NCBI GenBank assembly: GCA_009602725.1
Contig: WELB01000319.1
Coordinates: forward strand, 84,417-110,888
Reading direction: 5' to 3'
DNA: 26,472 bases
Origin: Spirogloea muscicola
Taxonomy: Eukaryota; Streptophyta; Zygnematophyceae; Spirogloeales; Spirogloeaceae
Shown here in pieces: positions 10,190 to 20,523 of the stretch (within the stretch, counting starts at the first letter, position 1; the number at the start of each line of letters is the position of its first letter). The translations under genes and the position numbers were made by a program. The notes under the pieces are model-generated. The model was not told where the DNA came from, made no database searches, and saw only the letters and a list, made by a program, of their open reading frames with translations.

Positions 10190-13020
10190 GATAGAAAAGT
10201 GTATCATTATGCAGAGCTCTGTCAGCTAAGATTGCTGGGCAGTACTATCAGACGGGATGATGCATTGCTGTTACTGGGGCCTAATTTTAGTCATGACAGC
10301 AGCAGATGATGTCTGTGAAAGGCTAAAAGACGACCTCTTGACTATGACCACACCGGTCCTAGATAATGCGTCAGCTGCAGAACTGGAAAAGGGTCCTCAG
10401 TTGTTGGAAGATCCTGTCAAGGGAATGTTCAAGTCCTTAGATGAACAGTTCCCTGAGAACACCAATGTCTACATACAGGAACTACTTAGCTTTAGCCAGT
10501 TTCCGAATGGACCTACGTTTTTTTTGTTATTTCCGGTTTATACAGCTTATTGAAAATCAGAATGACGCATCAGCCAGCAGGGATTGGCATTGCGGTTCTT
10601 GCGCGTGGGTGCGGGCCAAAGATTTGAAGCATATCCAGACCAACTGTGGGTACGTCGTCAGCAGTTAGGCAAAACAAATTATGACCTTGAAGATGCATAC
10701 AAGGTTATGATGGAGAAAGAAGCTGATGACTTTGCGCTCCACATTGTGGACGAGCGATTTGCAGGCATTGGAAGTCACAAGAGCTCCAAACAGGCCTTCA
10801 AGGTGGATACCAAAAGCTAAAGGTATGAGAAGGGCTAATACTGCATCTTCTTCTGATATTGCGTCTGTTGAGGGAGCTTTAAGAGAAAGCGCGGCCAGCA
10901 TCGAGTCAGTCACGTCAGATCCCACAGTGACTTCATTGCGAAAAACGGGGACACGTGAAAAAGGATTGCAGGACTTACACCAAACAGCTATTTGCTCGTT
11001 CTGTATTAGACCAGGTCATCTAGATTCCCAATGTTGGTCAAAGGTTCCTGTTAAAATGCCTGAATCTCTGAAGGAGATTATGGAAAAGAAAAGGGTTCTA
11101 AGCAGTCTACTCAGTCTTCTGGTTCTCACCATGCTGAGGTAGATCAGATGTCTAGGAGATCAGCCAGTTTGACCGAACAGCTAGCAATGGCAAAAGCGCA
11201 GTCCAGGGCTAAAGTAGTTTGGGCTGCGTTACCTTACTCTGATGATTGGGATGATGAGGAAATAGACTACTCAAATAATCGGGGGAATGTGGACGACTTC
11301 GCTGACCCGCAATCTTCTGAGAAACGAAACCGGTATAACCCTGACTATGATCATTTCCCAGCTGCTACAGCAATGGTCGATCGCTCTAAAATTACTCACA
11401 ATCCTCTCAAACGAGGGGAATGTGAGCAACAGCGAAGAAATAGGTTGGGCAATTCGCGTTACCCTGCCAGCTTCAAAGTAAAGGAGACTCTGCCTAAAAT
11501 GGTATCTCAACCGGTGGTTCCTTTGAAGCCAGCTAATGACATGGTAACAACTGATTGTGCCATATCGACAGATCTGGTTCTAATAGGATATACACCACTC
11601 CTTATTTGAGTCAGAAGGATCTTGGAATATCCAAAGAGAAATTGCAGAATATGTTGAAAACTGTTGATAATGTACTGTTGATAATGTCGTCACAGAGCAA
11701 TTGGTTGTTATCCTGTCACTAGCTGGCTTCACCGGTTGACATATCATTTCAGGCAGACTCTAATTGAAGCTGGCAGGGTAACGCGAATTGCCCAACCCAT
11801 GTCTCTGCTGTTGCTCACTTTCCCCTCGTTTGAGAGGAATGTAAGTAATTTCAGAGCGCTCGACCACTGCTGTAGCAGCAGGGAAATGATCATAGTCAGG
11901 GTTATACGTGGTTCGTTTCTCAGAAGATTGCGGTTCAGCGAAAAAGTTCACATCCTCCCGGTTATCTGAGTAGTCTATTTCCTCACCCTCCCGATCATCA
12001 GACTAAGGTAATGCAGCCCAAACTACTTCAGCTCTGGACTGCACTTTTGCCATTGCTAGCTGTTCGGTTAAACTGGCTATTCTCCTAGACATCTGATCTA
12101 CCTCAGCATGGTGAGAACCAGACTGAGTAGACTGCTTAGAACCCTTTTCTTTTCCATACTTCGCCTTCAGAGATTTAGGCATTTTATCAGGAACCTTTGA
12201 CCAACATTGGAAATCTAGATGACCTGGTCTAACACAGAACGAGCAAATAGCACCCGCTGTTTGGTGTAAGGTCCTGCAATCCTTTTCCACGCGTCCCCGT
12301 TTTCCGCGTTGAAGTCACTGTGGGACTTGACGAGACTGACTTAAAGTTCCCTCAACAGACACAATAACTGAAGAAGATGCAGTGTTAGCCCTTCTCATAC
12401 CTTCAGCTTTGTTATCCACCTTGAAGGCCTATTTGGGCTCTGGTGACTTCCACTGCCAGCAAATCGCTCGTCCACAATGTGGAGCGCAAAGTCATCAGCT
12501 TCTTTCTCTATCGTAACCTTTTTAACGTCTTTAAGGTCATAATCTGTTTTAACTAACTGCTGACGATGTACCCATAATAATGTCAGGATTTGCTTCAAAT
12601 TTTTGCCTGCAATCACGCGCAAGAACTGCAATGCTATTTCCTGCTTGCTGATGCGAGTTTTTGAATTTGCAATAAGCTTTATTAACCGGAAATAACACAA
12701 GGTTGTAGATTTATCGGGAAGCCGGCTAAAGCTAAGTAGTTCCTGTTTGTAAAGATTGGTGTTCTCAGAAAATTATTCATCTAAGGACTTGAACAGTCCT
12801 TTGACAGGATCTTCCAACAACCCTTTTCCAATTCTGCAGCTGACGCATTATCTGGGACCGGTGTGGTCATAGTCAAGAGGTCGTCTTTCAGCCTTTCGTA
12901 GACGTCTGCAGCTTCATGACTTAAATGAGGCCCCAGTAAGAGCATTGCATCATCCCGATTGATAGTACTGCCTAGCAATCTTAGCTGACAGAGCTCTGCA
13001 TAATTATGCACTTTCACCTT
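10190..13020. repeat. Long inverted repeat of a retrotransposon gag region
   Basis: The left arm (about 10190-11571, plus strand) and right arm (about 11692-13020, minus strand) are diverged copies of the same gag-containing sequence in convergent, tail-to-tail orientation. About 120 bp separates them. Matching landmarks include ATTATGCAGAGCTCTGTCAG at 10208 and its complement near 13000. Both arms encode KEADDFALHIVDERFAG, both encode a CCHC knuckle, and both end with CCAGCTA(A/G)TGACA. Small indels occur, for example an extra CCTCAG in the left arm near 10396. A transcript across the locus could fold into a hairpin of about 1.3 kb. Confidence 0.85.
10196..11690 (+). pseudogene. LTR-retrotransposon gag, left inverted copy (broken)
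   Basis: Plus-strand gag remnant in several frames. An early helical capsid-like part (10257-10553) contains YIQELLSFSQFPNG. A frameshifted continuation (10584-10820) has TNYDLEDAYKVMMEKEADDF. Next comes a zinc knuckle, ICSFCIRPGHLDSQCWSK at about 10990 (C-X2-C-X4-H-X4-C), and a coiled-coil-like tail SLTEQLAMAKAQSRAKVVWA near 11166. Further 3', frame switching reads SGSNRIYTTPYLSQKDLGI at about 11566-11625, resembling the start of a retroviral-type aspartic protease. The N-terminal gag part and the LTR present in the right copy are absent. Multiple frameshifts show it is non-functional. Confidence 0.75.
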
Positions 13021-13221
13021 GGCCAGAGATGCACCACCTGGCATACCTCTGTAAGTGGGTGTGTTTCCACTCGACATGATGGCACGGCGGGGTCTGCGAA
13101 AGATAACTGCTGAGTATCCTGCAAACGAATCAACCACAGCGGCAATGCCTGAAGCGGCAACTGCCGGCTCAACAATGTCTGAAGGTTCAGCTACAGACTC
13201 ATTGATTCGGCCGCTTCTCAA
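11692..13221 (-). pseudogene. LTR-retrotransposon gag, right inverted copy (more complete)
   Basis: Minus-strand gag remnant that keeps the start (MRSGRINESVAEPSDIVEPA at 13221, with a second Met, MSSGNTPTYRGMPGG, at about 13077). The capsid-like region reads YAELCQLRLLGSTINRDDAM. Frame breaks near 12781 and 12700 are followed by the part with KEADDFALHIVDERFAG, ending near 12395. The zinc knuckle region, ICSFCVRPGHLDFQCWSK, is at 12251-12198, with the coiled-coil-like tail below it and NPDYDHFPAATAV near 11900. Several stops and frameshifts break the reading frame. It is the better preserved member of the inverted pair. Confidence 0.75.
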
Positions 13222-13280
13222 GTACTTGCACTATAGTAAACAGTCCTGAGTGTCTTAGCCACACCTAGATCCAGCCTCGA

Positions 13281-13641
13281 TGTAGTAATCAGAGTCGACG
13301 CCACAAGCTTTATTCAAGACAATCCCCTGAGGTAAGAATCAGATCTCAAACAACGAAGAGTTCTACTTTGTCCAGTAAACAGGTGAGTGGAAGACACCAA
13401 GCAGTCAACAGCTGTGCAATGAACTAGATGCGGAACTGATTAGTGACCACGCAGGGTCTTGGGCACTGTAACCAATCGTCTCAGTGCCAGGTAACCAAAT
13501 GTATCAAGTGCGGGTAACAAAATTTCGCCCTATTTGGGACTTACGTCATAGTAACTCCACAAGCCCTATAAGGGACTTTGCTTAGTACAGAGACTTGCAA
13601 AGATGCACACAATACAACTTCTGTAGATGATACTGTTAACA
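13281..13641 (-). mobile_element. Candidate LTR of the minus-strand gag element
   Basis: Lies immediately upstream of the minus-strand gag start, where a 5' LTR and leader belong. Read on the minus strand it opens TGTTAACA at 13641, contains a TATA-like CCTTATAGGGC (about 13570), then AATAAAGCTTGTGG (about 13315), and closes GATTACTACA at 13281. That gives TG...CA ends and about 361 bp. About 60 bp of leader separate it from the gag Met. No second copy of the LTR was seen in the window, so the call rests on position and internal signals only. Confidence 0.4.
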
Positions 13642-14214
13642 ATGCGGACTAAACGCTTTCTGAGACAATGTTCAGAGCGTCAAGGTCAAGCAAACCAAGC
13701 GTGCCTTGCCAAAGCACCGATTCACGTACCGGTTGACGGAGTTCTCCGGTAGAAGGCTCCTTTGCAGACGCAGACCTTCAAGCCTACCCGTGCCTTCGTG
13801 GCACGTCCACCGCGCGCTTGATGCCCGCTGATCTTTCAGCGGTGGCGGCGGCGGCTGCTGCAGCGACGACGACAGGAGCGACGACAACAGCGGCGGCGGC
13901 GGCTGCGGATCGGCTCAGGGAAGGAGACGTGACCGAGCAGAACTGCTCGATCCCAGCCCTCTGCTAGCTTATGCCGGTCAGAAAGAATGGCATTGGTTTT
14001 GGAGTAGGCTCTTTGGCCTATTTGGCTCCACACTCCACCCTCAATCCCAAGGCCAGTGTAGCCTGAGACCCTCCTGCTGCTCTCCCCCTCCGCCCTTAAT
14101 CGCTTTCAGAATCAGCCAGAATCAGCAGCTTCTTCATCTGCGTGGCAGACAGCAGAGTAGAAGTTTCAAATCTGTAAACCGCAATGGGCATTTTACAGAT
14201 TTGCACATTGCAGA
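13642..14214. other. Spacer between two retroelement hairpins, with GCG/ACG tract
   Basis: No gene supported. A GC-rich imperfect trinucleotide tract (GGCGGCGGCGGCTGCTGC, then GACGACGACAGG and more GGC) lies at about 13840-13907. Short frames across it encode only Arg- or Ser/Pro-rich low complexity. Confidence 0.4.
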
Positions 14215-15045
14215 GGACCAAATGATACTCAGGAGGGGCAGCACCCAGTGAGACTGCTGGTACATGTCGCTCGCACCCCACTTCTTGGTAGTACTGTATG
14301 TGTGGTACATACAATGCTATTTGAGGGGCTGCTTGCTGATGCACCGGCCAAGATTCTCATGAACTCAGAAGCCTCAGTGTCCTTTGTCAATAGAAATTGG
14401 TGTGTACCACCGGCTTGTATGTCCAACGGATTTCGTCACGAGTAACATTGGTCAATGGCCAACCCACCAATAATGTGCTGGATTTGTGCAAGTTCCCAAC
14501 TCGCATTCGGAAATAAATGCATGTGTATCTTGTTATGCCTTTGAGCTGGCTGGAATGTGATCTGGGTGATGAACGGCTTTGTGCCACATCTGCATGCCTT
14601 GACTTTGAGCGTCATACTTGCAGACGACAATGCGCCGAGCGCCATGTAGTGCAATGTGGCACAAAGCCAATAATCACCCAAGATCACATCATAATTCTTG
14701 GCCAGCTCAATGGCATTACAAGACCTGCGGCCTTGTATTTCTGAAACGAGTTGGGACCTTGCACAAACCTAGCACATCGGTGGGTTGGCATCGGCAAATG
14801 TAATTCGCGACAAATCATCCGCTTGGACATACAAGCCACATCAAGTTCTTATTGACAAAGGACATGAGGCCCCTGAGTCATCAGGATCTTGGCTTGTGCA
14901 TCAGCAACCAGCCCCTCATACACAGTAGAATATACCACACGTACGGTACTAACTGGTGTGCGAGCGACACACACCAGCAGTCTGGCTGGGTGCGGCCTCT
15001 CCTGAGTATCATCACCGCCAGGCAGTAGAGCTGGTATCCTGCAAT
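14215..15045. repeat. Second inverted repeat, retroelement protease region
   Basis: The left arm (about 14215-14589, plus) and right arm (about 14654-15045, minus) are diverged copies in tail-to-tail orientation with a loop of about 64 bp. Near the tip, GTGCCACAT (14581-14589) faces ATGTGGCAC (14654-14662). Near the base, ATGATACTCAGGAG at 14222 is mirrored near 15013. The element is different from the one at 10-13 kb. Confidence 0.8.
14248..14589 (+). pseudogene. Retroelement aspartic-protease fragment, plus copy
   Basis: Encodes LLADAPAKILMNSEASVSFV at about 14326-14385, followed by NRNWC. The pattern matches the Ty3/gypsy-type protease (hydrophobic strand, active-site D-S/T-G, then A-S-x-x-F-V), but the active site reads N-S-E instead of D-S-G, so it would be inactive. 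Downstream, frameshifted sequence contains LECDLGDERLCA, matching the family's YDVILG-DWL motif. It is the inverted partner of the minus copy and lacks gag sequence. Confidence 0.6.
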
Positions 15046-16100
15046 ATACGAGCACAGCTACATCCCACGCGGAGGTCGGGGGATCATATTGCGCCTGCAA
15101 GAACAATGAAGATCGCCACGTCTGCAGGCGGACAACGAGAAGGCCAACTCAGGTACATATTTGCTGCTATATGCAAGTCAGCATGGGGAACCCACACAAG
15201 TAGAGGCCCACCGGCCTCCAGAGCTTGCAAGAGAGCATAAATCGAGCGTACGACAGGTACGCCCAACTGTGGGCAGGCCTGGCCAACAAGGTCAAACAGC
15301 TTACATTCAGCTTGCCGTATGAGCCCATACATTGAGGCTTGGGCAGAGCACTCACGCTTGCCCTTGTCATTGTCCTTGCCCTTCCCAGCAGGGGACCTGC
15401 CGGCCGAGAGGTAGATGGCCCGGGGGCCTTGCAGTCTCAGATACGATGGTTCAAGTCGCTGCAGCAAAAGCAACCACGTGGCTCCAACACCAATCTCCTC
15501 GAGCCCCTGGCGGGATTGGAGCACGGCCCCACAGTGGGCCTCCCCTTCTTCCGAGCTACCAGAGCTTGGTGAGAAGGACATTCCGCCTCAGCAGGGGACC
15601 GCTTGTTCGATGGGTGACGAAGCACAGTTGTTAGCTTGCGCGCATGCGCCACCATCGAGGGAGAATCCGTGAACACCTCCATCGTGATGGGTCCACGCCA
15701 GCCCACTCCATCAGACGGTCTGGCAGTGCAGCCTTGACGCGCTGGCACTGATCCGCGGCCGTCATCAGCTCGCTCATCAACTTCGACACCAGGAGCCGGA
15801 AGCGCCGACGTAGTCCTCGAGATTAGCCCACCATCTTGATGGCGTCCAGCTCATTGCAAGCCTTCAGCTCCGAGAAGACCTCACCATAGACACCGATCGA
15901 TGAGCTTGAGAGGAACTCCCTTGTGTTGTACACTGCGGCAGTGGAGCCCTACTCAACGGACTTCCACTACTGGTGAGGCTCCCAGTCAGGTAGGTGGCGG
16001 CACGCACCCTGGGCCCCTCGGCCGTGCGACATAGCACAGACCTTTCCGTCATCTCGTCCAGCCAGGCTTGGAGGCCCCCACGCTCCATCTGGCCATCGTA
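14640..16100 (-). pseudogene. Degenerate Ty3/gypsy-like gag-protease element, minus strand
   Basis: Read on the minus strand, from high to low coordinates. A gag-like piece (16088-15864) has LQAWLDEMTERSVLCRTAEG and AATYLTGSL. A basic region follows, then a zinc knuckle at about 15465-15424 reading CFCCSDLNH with the final Cys two codons past an in-frame TGA. Then comes the protease region (15106-14849) with GLVADAQAKILM, whose active site has decayed to MTQGP. Near 14690 the protease-end motif DVILGDYWLCATLHYM (frame-dependent) is followed by the tip of the inverted repeat. Stops and frameshifts throughout indicate a dead copy. Neighbouring minus-strand sequence up to about 16520 may be more gag, but it is too decayed to call. 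Confidence 0.6.
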
Positions 16101-17130
16101 CTTGTGGGGCTCCGACGTTCAGGCCGACCCATGAAGGATGTTCGCCTGGCTCTAGCCTTGCACCTGGGCCCTGGCCCTCCTAAGCCGTCACTCGCCGGTA
16201 GTTAGTCAGCAGAGCGGGGCTTGCACCTGGGCGAGGGAGGCGGGGTCCATGACAGCCATTGCCGCCTCCAGATGCTCCGTGATAAGAGGAGAAGGGCTGA
16301 CTTTGTCATTTCGGTTGGAGCTGGCCGTTGCCTGCGCAAAGAGAAGGGGGCCAGGGGAAGCGCTAAGTAACAGAAACAAAGCTGCTACGAGACACTCAGT
16401 AACCCCTGCTAAGCAGCCGCAGATCAGAGATGCTGGGCTCCTGGAAGTGGGTCCCCTGGCCAGAGCCAGAGGCAGCAGCGAGGGCTCTGCCGGCACGAAG
16501 GTGCAGCGCCCGGGCCATGGACCTCTGCAGCGAGACGGCCAGGCGCGTAAACAGGCCCTCAGTAACCTCTAGTCTGGGGACTCGCAGTAGTCTCTATTCA
16601 GAAGGTGCAAGTCGGAGAAGCTAGCAGGCGGATAGACGCTGAAGGAAGATACATCAAAAGAGCTGTTTCTCTTCAGCGCCTTCCTTTAGCTGATTCCTTT
16701 TGATTTCATGCGCTCCGCGCGTCTTCTCAATCCGGAGACAAAGTTGAGCAACTTGTGGGGCAAAGTGGCTGACAAGTCGGCCGGGAAGTGGCTGGGGGGC
16801 TGCTGACGGGGCAGGCCGGCGCCGCCCAAGTCGGCGCAGTTGCCGAAAGCCATTAAATCATCACTGACGGTCACCGTCGCCGTTACGTCAATACGACTAC
16901 CAGCCGTAATGATGCCTCACAACGACCTCTTGGAGCCTCACAGGCGGCCCCCGGAAGTGAAATCAAATCCGTAAGCAAATCACCCTTGCACGGTAAACTC
17001 GACATTTAGCGATAACAGAAATGGATGATGGGTGTTAGTCGGCAGCAGATAGCGCAAGCTGGTCCCCCCCGCCGCCGCCGCCGCCGCCGCCGCCGGTTGC
17101 GGCGCGCTTGGCGGCGCTTCCGTCGCCGCC
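16101..17130. other. Decayed element remnant and PSRP1 5' flank
   Basis: 16101-16700 has only broken frames on both strands and may be the gag N-terminus and leader of the minus-strand element. 16860-16990 is a likely promoter area for PSRP1: it contains the near-palindrome GACGGTCACCGTC (16867-16879) and ACGTCA (16885), a core bound by bZIP factors in plants. A GCC run lies at 17071-17096 in the PSRP1 leader. All regulatory readings here are weak. Confidence 0.3.
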
Positions 17131-19453
17131 ATGGCGGCGCTGGGCGGCGCCGGCCTCGCCAGCCGCGAGGCCGCGCTGAGGGGCAAGGCGCTCGGCGCCG
17201 CCGTCGCCGCGCCTCTTGCCCGGACTCGCGAGGCGAGCTCTTCTGGTGAGTCTTGCCGCGCCGGTTCAAGTCCGCCTAGTTGCAAATGTCAAGTAAGCGC
17301 ACATTATGAAGAAGCTTAGAAACCTTGGCCTGTGTGGACTTGATCGAGGCCTCTTGAAATTTGAGAAGATGGTAAAGTGAATGGTCAAGACGGCGCTCAA
17401 AGTCGAGACCGACTTATGCAAAATTGGTCTTAAATGCATGTTCAAGATTCACAAAGAGGTATATATTGACAAGAGTGTCGACTTAAGGACAGTGTCTGGT
17501 CCTTAAGTTGCCTCACTGGGGAGGAAGGCCCCTGCATTGCTACCATTCTTGGTTGAGACCTACTTCTCGTAGGAAGGGCATAACAGAGTATGAAATTGTG
17601 CAGTACGGATTGGCAGGGCTGCATGATATCACAGACTTTCCATGTCGCTCTTCGGTGGGATATAACTATCTCATTATAGTAGACCAGAATGCAAGGCTAT
17701 AAAATAGTGAGTCACAATGAGACCGAGTTCCTTTCTGTCACAGGAGTTGCTTGCAATAATGCACAGTGCAATTTGAGCCCCGCAATTGTTCAGGCATGAA
17801 GGGCATCACCTGCATGGCTTGGGGTGGCGCTTTGGCAGCCGTGCGTTTGATTGTCCAAGGAAAGAATCTCGAGGTGAGGAGCCTCCCTACTGGACTTATG
17901 GGCACAGCGCTTGGTTGGAAGGACGGAGACGCAAATGATGATGTCAATAAGATAATTGATTAAAGGGCAAATTTCCATCTCACTGGTGCAAGTCCTTACT
18001 GTAGTAGATCGGGAGCAAGTCAAATCAGTATATGTGATTTGCCAGTGAGTAATTGGTCAGCTTTCCTCAGCCAGAGGCAATTGCTTCAGACGTTAGACTT
18101 CAGTTTACAGAGTGAGCAAGCTGTTCATGCCAGTAGCTCCACAAGTGATCAGCACAGTTGCAGACAGGTATCCTCGTCAAGAGCCAATAGGACTCCAGTG
18201 GGCGTTTTAGGCTTCTTGGAGCTGGACATGGTTCTTACACCGGGAGTCATGTTATCCTGGGCCTTTGCATGGGTTGCTGAATGAAGTATTGCTATCTGTG
18301 GGGCAGCTGACTGATGCAATCAAGGCGTACGTTGAGGAGAAGGTTGGCCATGGCGTGCAAAATCATGGCTCTCTGGTCAGAGAAGTCGATGTCAGACTGT
18401 CTGTCAGAGGAACTGAGACGGCAAAGGGTGCCAAATTGCAACGTTGTGAGGTAAGTGAATGTGCGTATATTGTGTTGCTCTTCTGTTTCACTTGTGGTCA
18501 AGCGCATCCTGAAGGCTGTCGGGGGCCAAATGAATGTGAAGAGCTGAGCTTGGGCAGTTGCTCGCAAGTATGACATTTGGCAGAGCACCTCACCTAGGAC
18601 ATGCGTAATCTTAGGTCGCAAAGGAAGGAGTGCAGAGGATCTCATTGATATACCCCTCACTTTCATGATAGGTGACGTTGTTCACGAAGAAGCACGGGGT
18701 AGTGCGAGCTGAGGAAGAGGCTGATTCAATGTATGCCGCTATTGATCGCGTCTCTGACATCATCACAAGAAAGCTGAGGAAAATTAAGGAGAAAGATGGT
18801 GGACATGGCCGAACATGGCAGATGAGACACACTCCCAAGATTGGCGAGCTACTATCGGACGAGCTTGTTGACATGGATCCCATCCTGAATAAGAAGCCAG
18901 CTGACCTTCCTGACGAGGTGAAGGGTTGCATTCAAGAAACTGGGTTTTGGGCTGCATCGTTAACAGATTGAGGTTGAGTGGCATCAGTACTTACTCGAGC
19001 ATTATCAGTGCGCTTCACTGCCTCTTTCGTTTTCTTTATGCAGGTTGTGAGGACCAAGTATTTTGAGATGCTGCCTATGAAGCCTTATGAGGCTTTGGAG
19101 CAACTCGTGAATGTAGGGCATGATTTCTACGCGTTCCGGAATGCAGAGTCAGGTCAGTCAGAAAGTCCTCAGAGCAGTACTCATGTGTCAGCCACACTGA
19201 GAATTTGTTGGATAATCTGTCAGGTATAGATAGCTCATGTAGCCTACTTGTCGTATGCTTGTCCTCAAAGGACTTCCATGTGTTTTGGACCTAGCTGTTG
19301 GCATTGCCAAAGCAGCATAAAATTACTTGTTTCAGAGTGGATGACCTTACATCTGTACATCTGCAGGAGAGGTCAACATCCTCTACAAGAGGAAGCACGG
19401 AGGCTATGGACTTATCGTGCCCAAGCACGACGAAGCCTTGGAGAGTGTCAATG
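17131..19453 (+). CDS. PSRP1: PSRP1, chloroplast long-form ribosome hibernation factor
   Basis: Binds chloroplast 70S ribosomes and holds them inactive (HPF/RaiA family, long form). Exons: 17131-17245, 17794-17873, 18307-18450, 18672-18917, 19044-19152, 19367-19453, all in phase. Exon 1 starts in strong context (GCCGCCATGG) and gives an Ala/Arg/Ser-rich leader ([20 protein letters not shown]) typical of a transit peptide. The mature N-domain reads [60 protein letters not shown] and [17 protein letters not shown] linker with [14 protein letters not shown] leads to the C-terminal domain: [40 protein letters not shown] and [20 protein letters not shown]. The donor G|GTAAGA after exon 6 means at least one more exon; acceptors at 20161 and 20254 both keep phase and reach a stop at 20523. 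Neither tail resembles the family, so I end the supported part here. Confidence 0.92.
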
Positions 19454-19611
19454 GTAAGAGCAACTAGGCTTGGGCATGCAGAGCGCAAGCAGACAGGGCA
19501 TGCTATGTACAGCTAGTTGCAGCACCCTAAACAAAGCGTGTATCAGTCTGTGCCGCAGTCTGGTTGAGGCTGAAAATGCCTTGACGCTGTCACGTCAGCA
19601 TACCCCTCTAG

Positions 19612-19648
19612 TAGTAGCCCTGTGAGGGTAGTAGCCCTGTGAGGGTAG
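19612..19648. repeat. Short tandem duplication, 17-bp unit
   Basis: Two adjacent copies of TAGTAGCCCTGTGAGGG within the intergenic or intronic sequence after PSRP1 exon 6. Likely replication slippage; no function seen. Confidence 0.7.
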
Positions 19649-20161
19649 TCCTCATGTCATGCGCCAGTTATGATCTGGCCTGCCGGAAGTGGAAGTAAAG
19701 CTTCTCTCTGGCCTCTGACTGTCCGAGGCATGACCTGCTTAGTTGCCGGGTTATCCAGAAATTGCCTTCGCACATGTTATGCATCTCATATGGTTTGCAG
19801 AATTGTTGACTGCACGACTTCTGATTGCTCATTCGCCTGATCAATTTGCTTTGTGAGCCATCTTAAGTTGCAATCCGTACTACCCATTTGTCCACAAATG
19901 ATAAGTACATCATTGAGGACAAATGAGCAGCTGTGGAGGCATGGTAATGACCATTGCTCAGCACAAGAGTATGTAATGCCAAACCAGATATCAAATGGAA
20001 GGTTGAGGGCCGAGGGGTGGCCTAGGCAAGAGTATCGCATTGGCAGTGCTGCCAAGGGCGTCATGACATGTATGTATGGCTGAGCAATCGGGCCCTACGC
20101 CATTGAAATCACCGACTTCCAGAGAATGTGTTGCAATGGACGACCTTTTGTGCTCACGCAG

Positions 20162-20523
20162 AAAAGGAGATTGCTGAAGTTCTTGTACATCAACCTTACA
20201 CCCACACGAATTCATTTGTCTACATTCCTTCCAAAGCCCCAAAAACCTTTGCAGGGCACCAAGCTGACGCCATGCAGCCAGCTGGAAAGCTTGTGGGTGA
20301 CATCCCTTTACTACTTGAGTCCACCTGGGCTGGTGAAACAACTATCGGATGGTCGTCCTGGCTGGAGATGCTGCGTGTCTTACACCTGAAATTGCTAGCC
20401 TTGCAAGAGCTGCAGGCCTGCATGCCCCTGCGCCCAAGCGAGGCTCCTGGGCTGCACGCACTCGGGCCGCACGAAACTTATTCAGGCGCTCAGTCCAAGA
20501 GGGAAAACCGGAGGTGGCCATGA
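20162..20523 (+). CDS. Possible last exon of PSRP1
   Basis: Acceptor CTCACGCAG at 20161 would continue the PSRP1 frame as EKEIAEVLVHQPYTHTNSFV. The later acceptor CTTTGCAG (20254) would continue it as GHQADAMQPAGKLVG in the same frame. Both end at the TGA at 20521-20523. The implied intron (about 700-800 bp) is longer than the others in the gene. The tail is not conserved as far as I can tell. A shorter terminal exon inside 19454-20160 is an alternative that I could not find. Confidence 0.3.

Noticed and set aside
15424-15465. In-frame TGA inside a zinc knuckle as recoding or selenocysteine
   Set aside because: The whole element is full of stops and frameshifts, so plain decay explains it.
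10190-16100. Endogenous virus insertion
   Set aside because: Only gag, zinc-knuckle and protease pieces of LTR retrotransposons are seen; nothing resembling envelope or other viral genes.
17255-17275. tRNA B-box-like GGTTCAAGTCC
   Set aside because: The flanking bases cannot form a T-stem and no A-box or acceptor stem is present; it lies just after a splice donor in PSRP1 intron 1.
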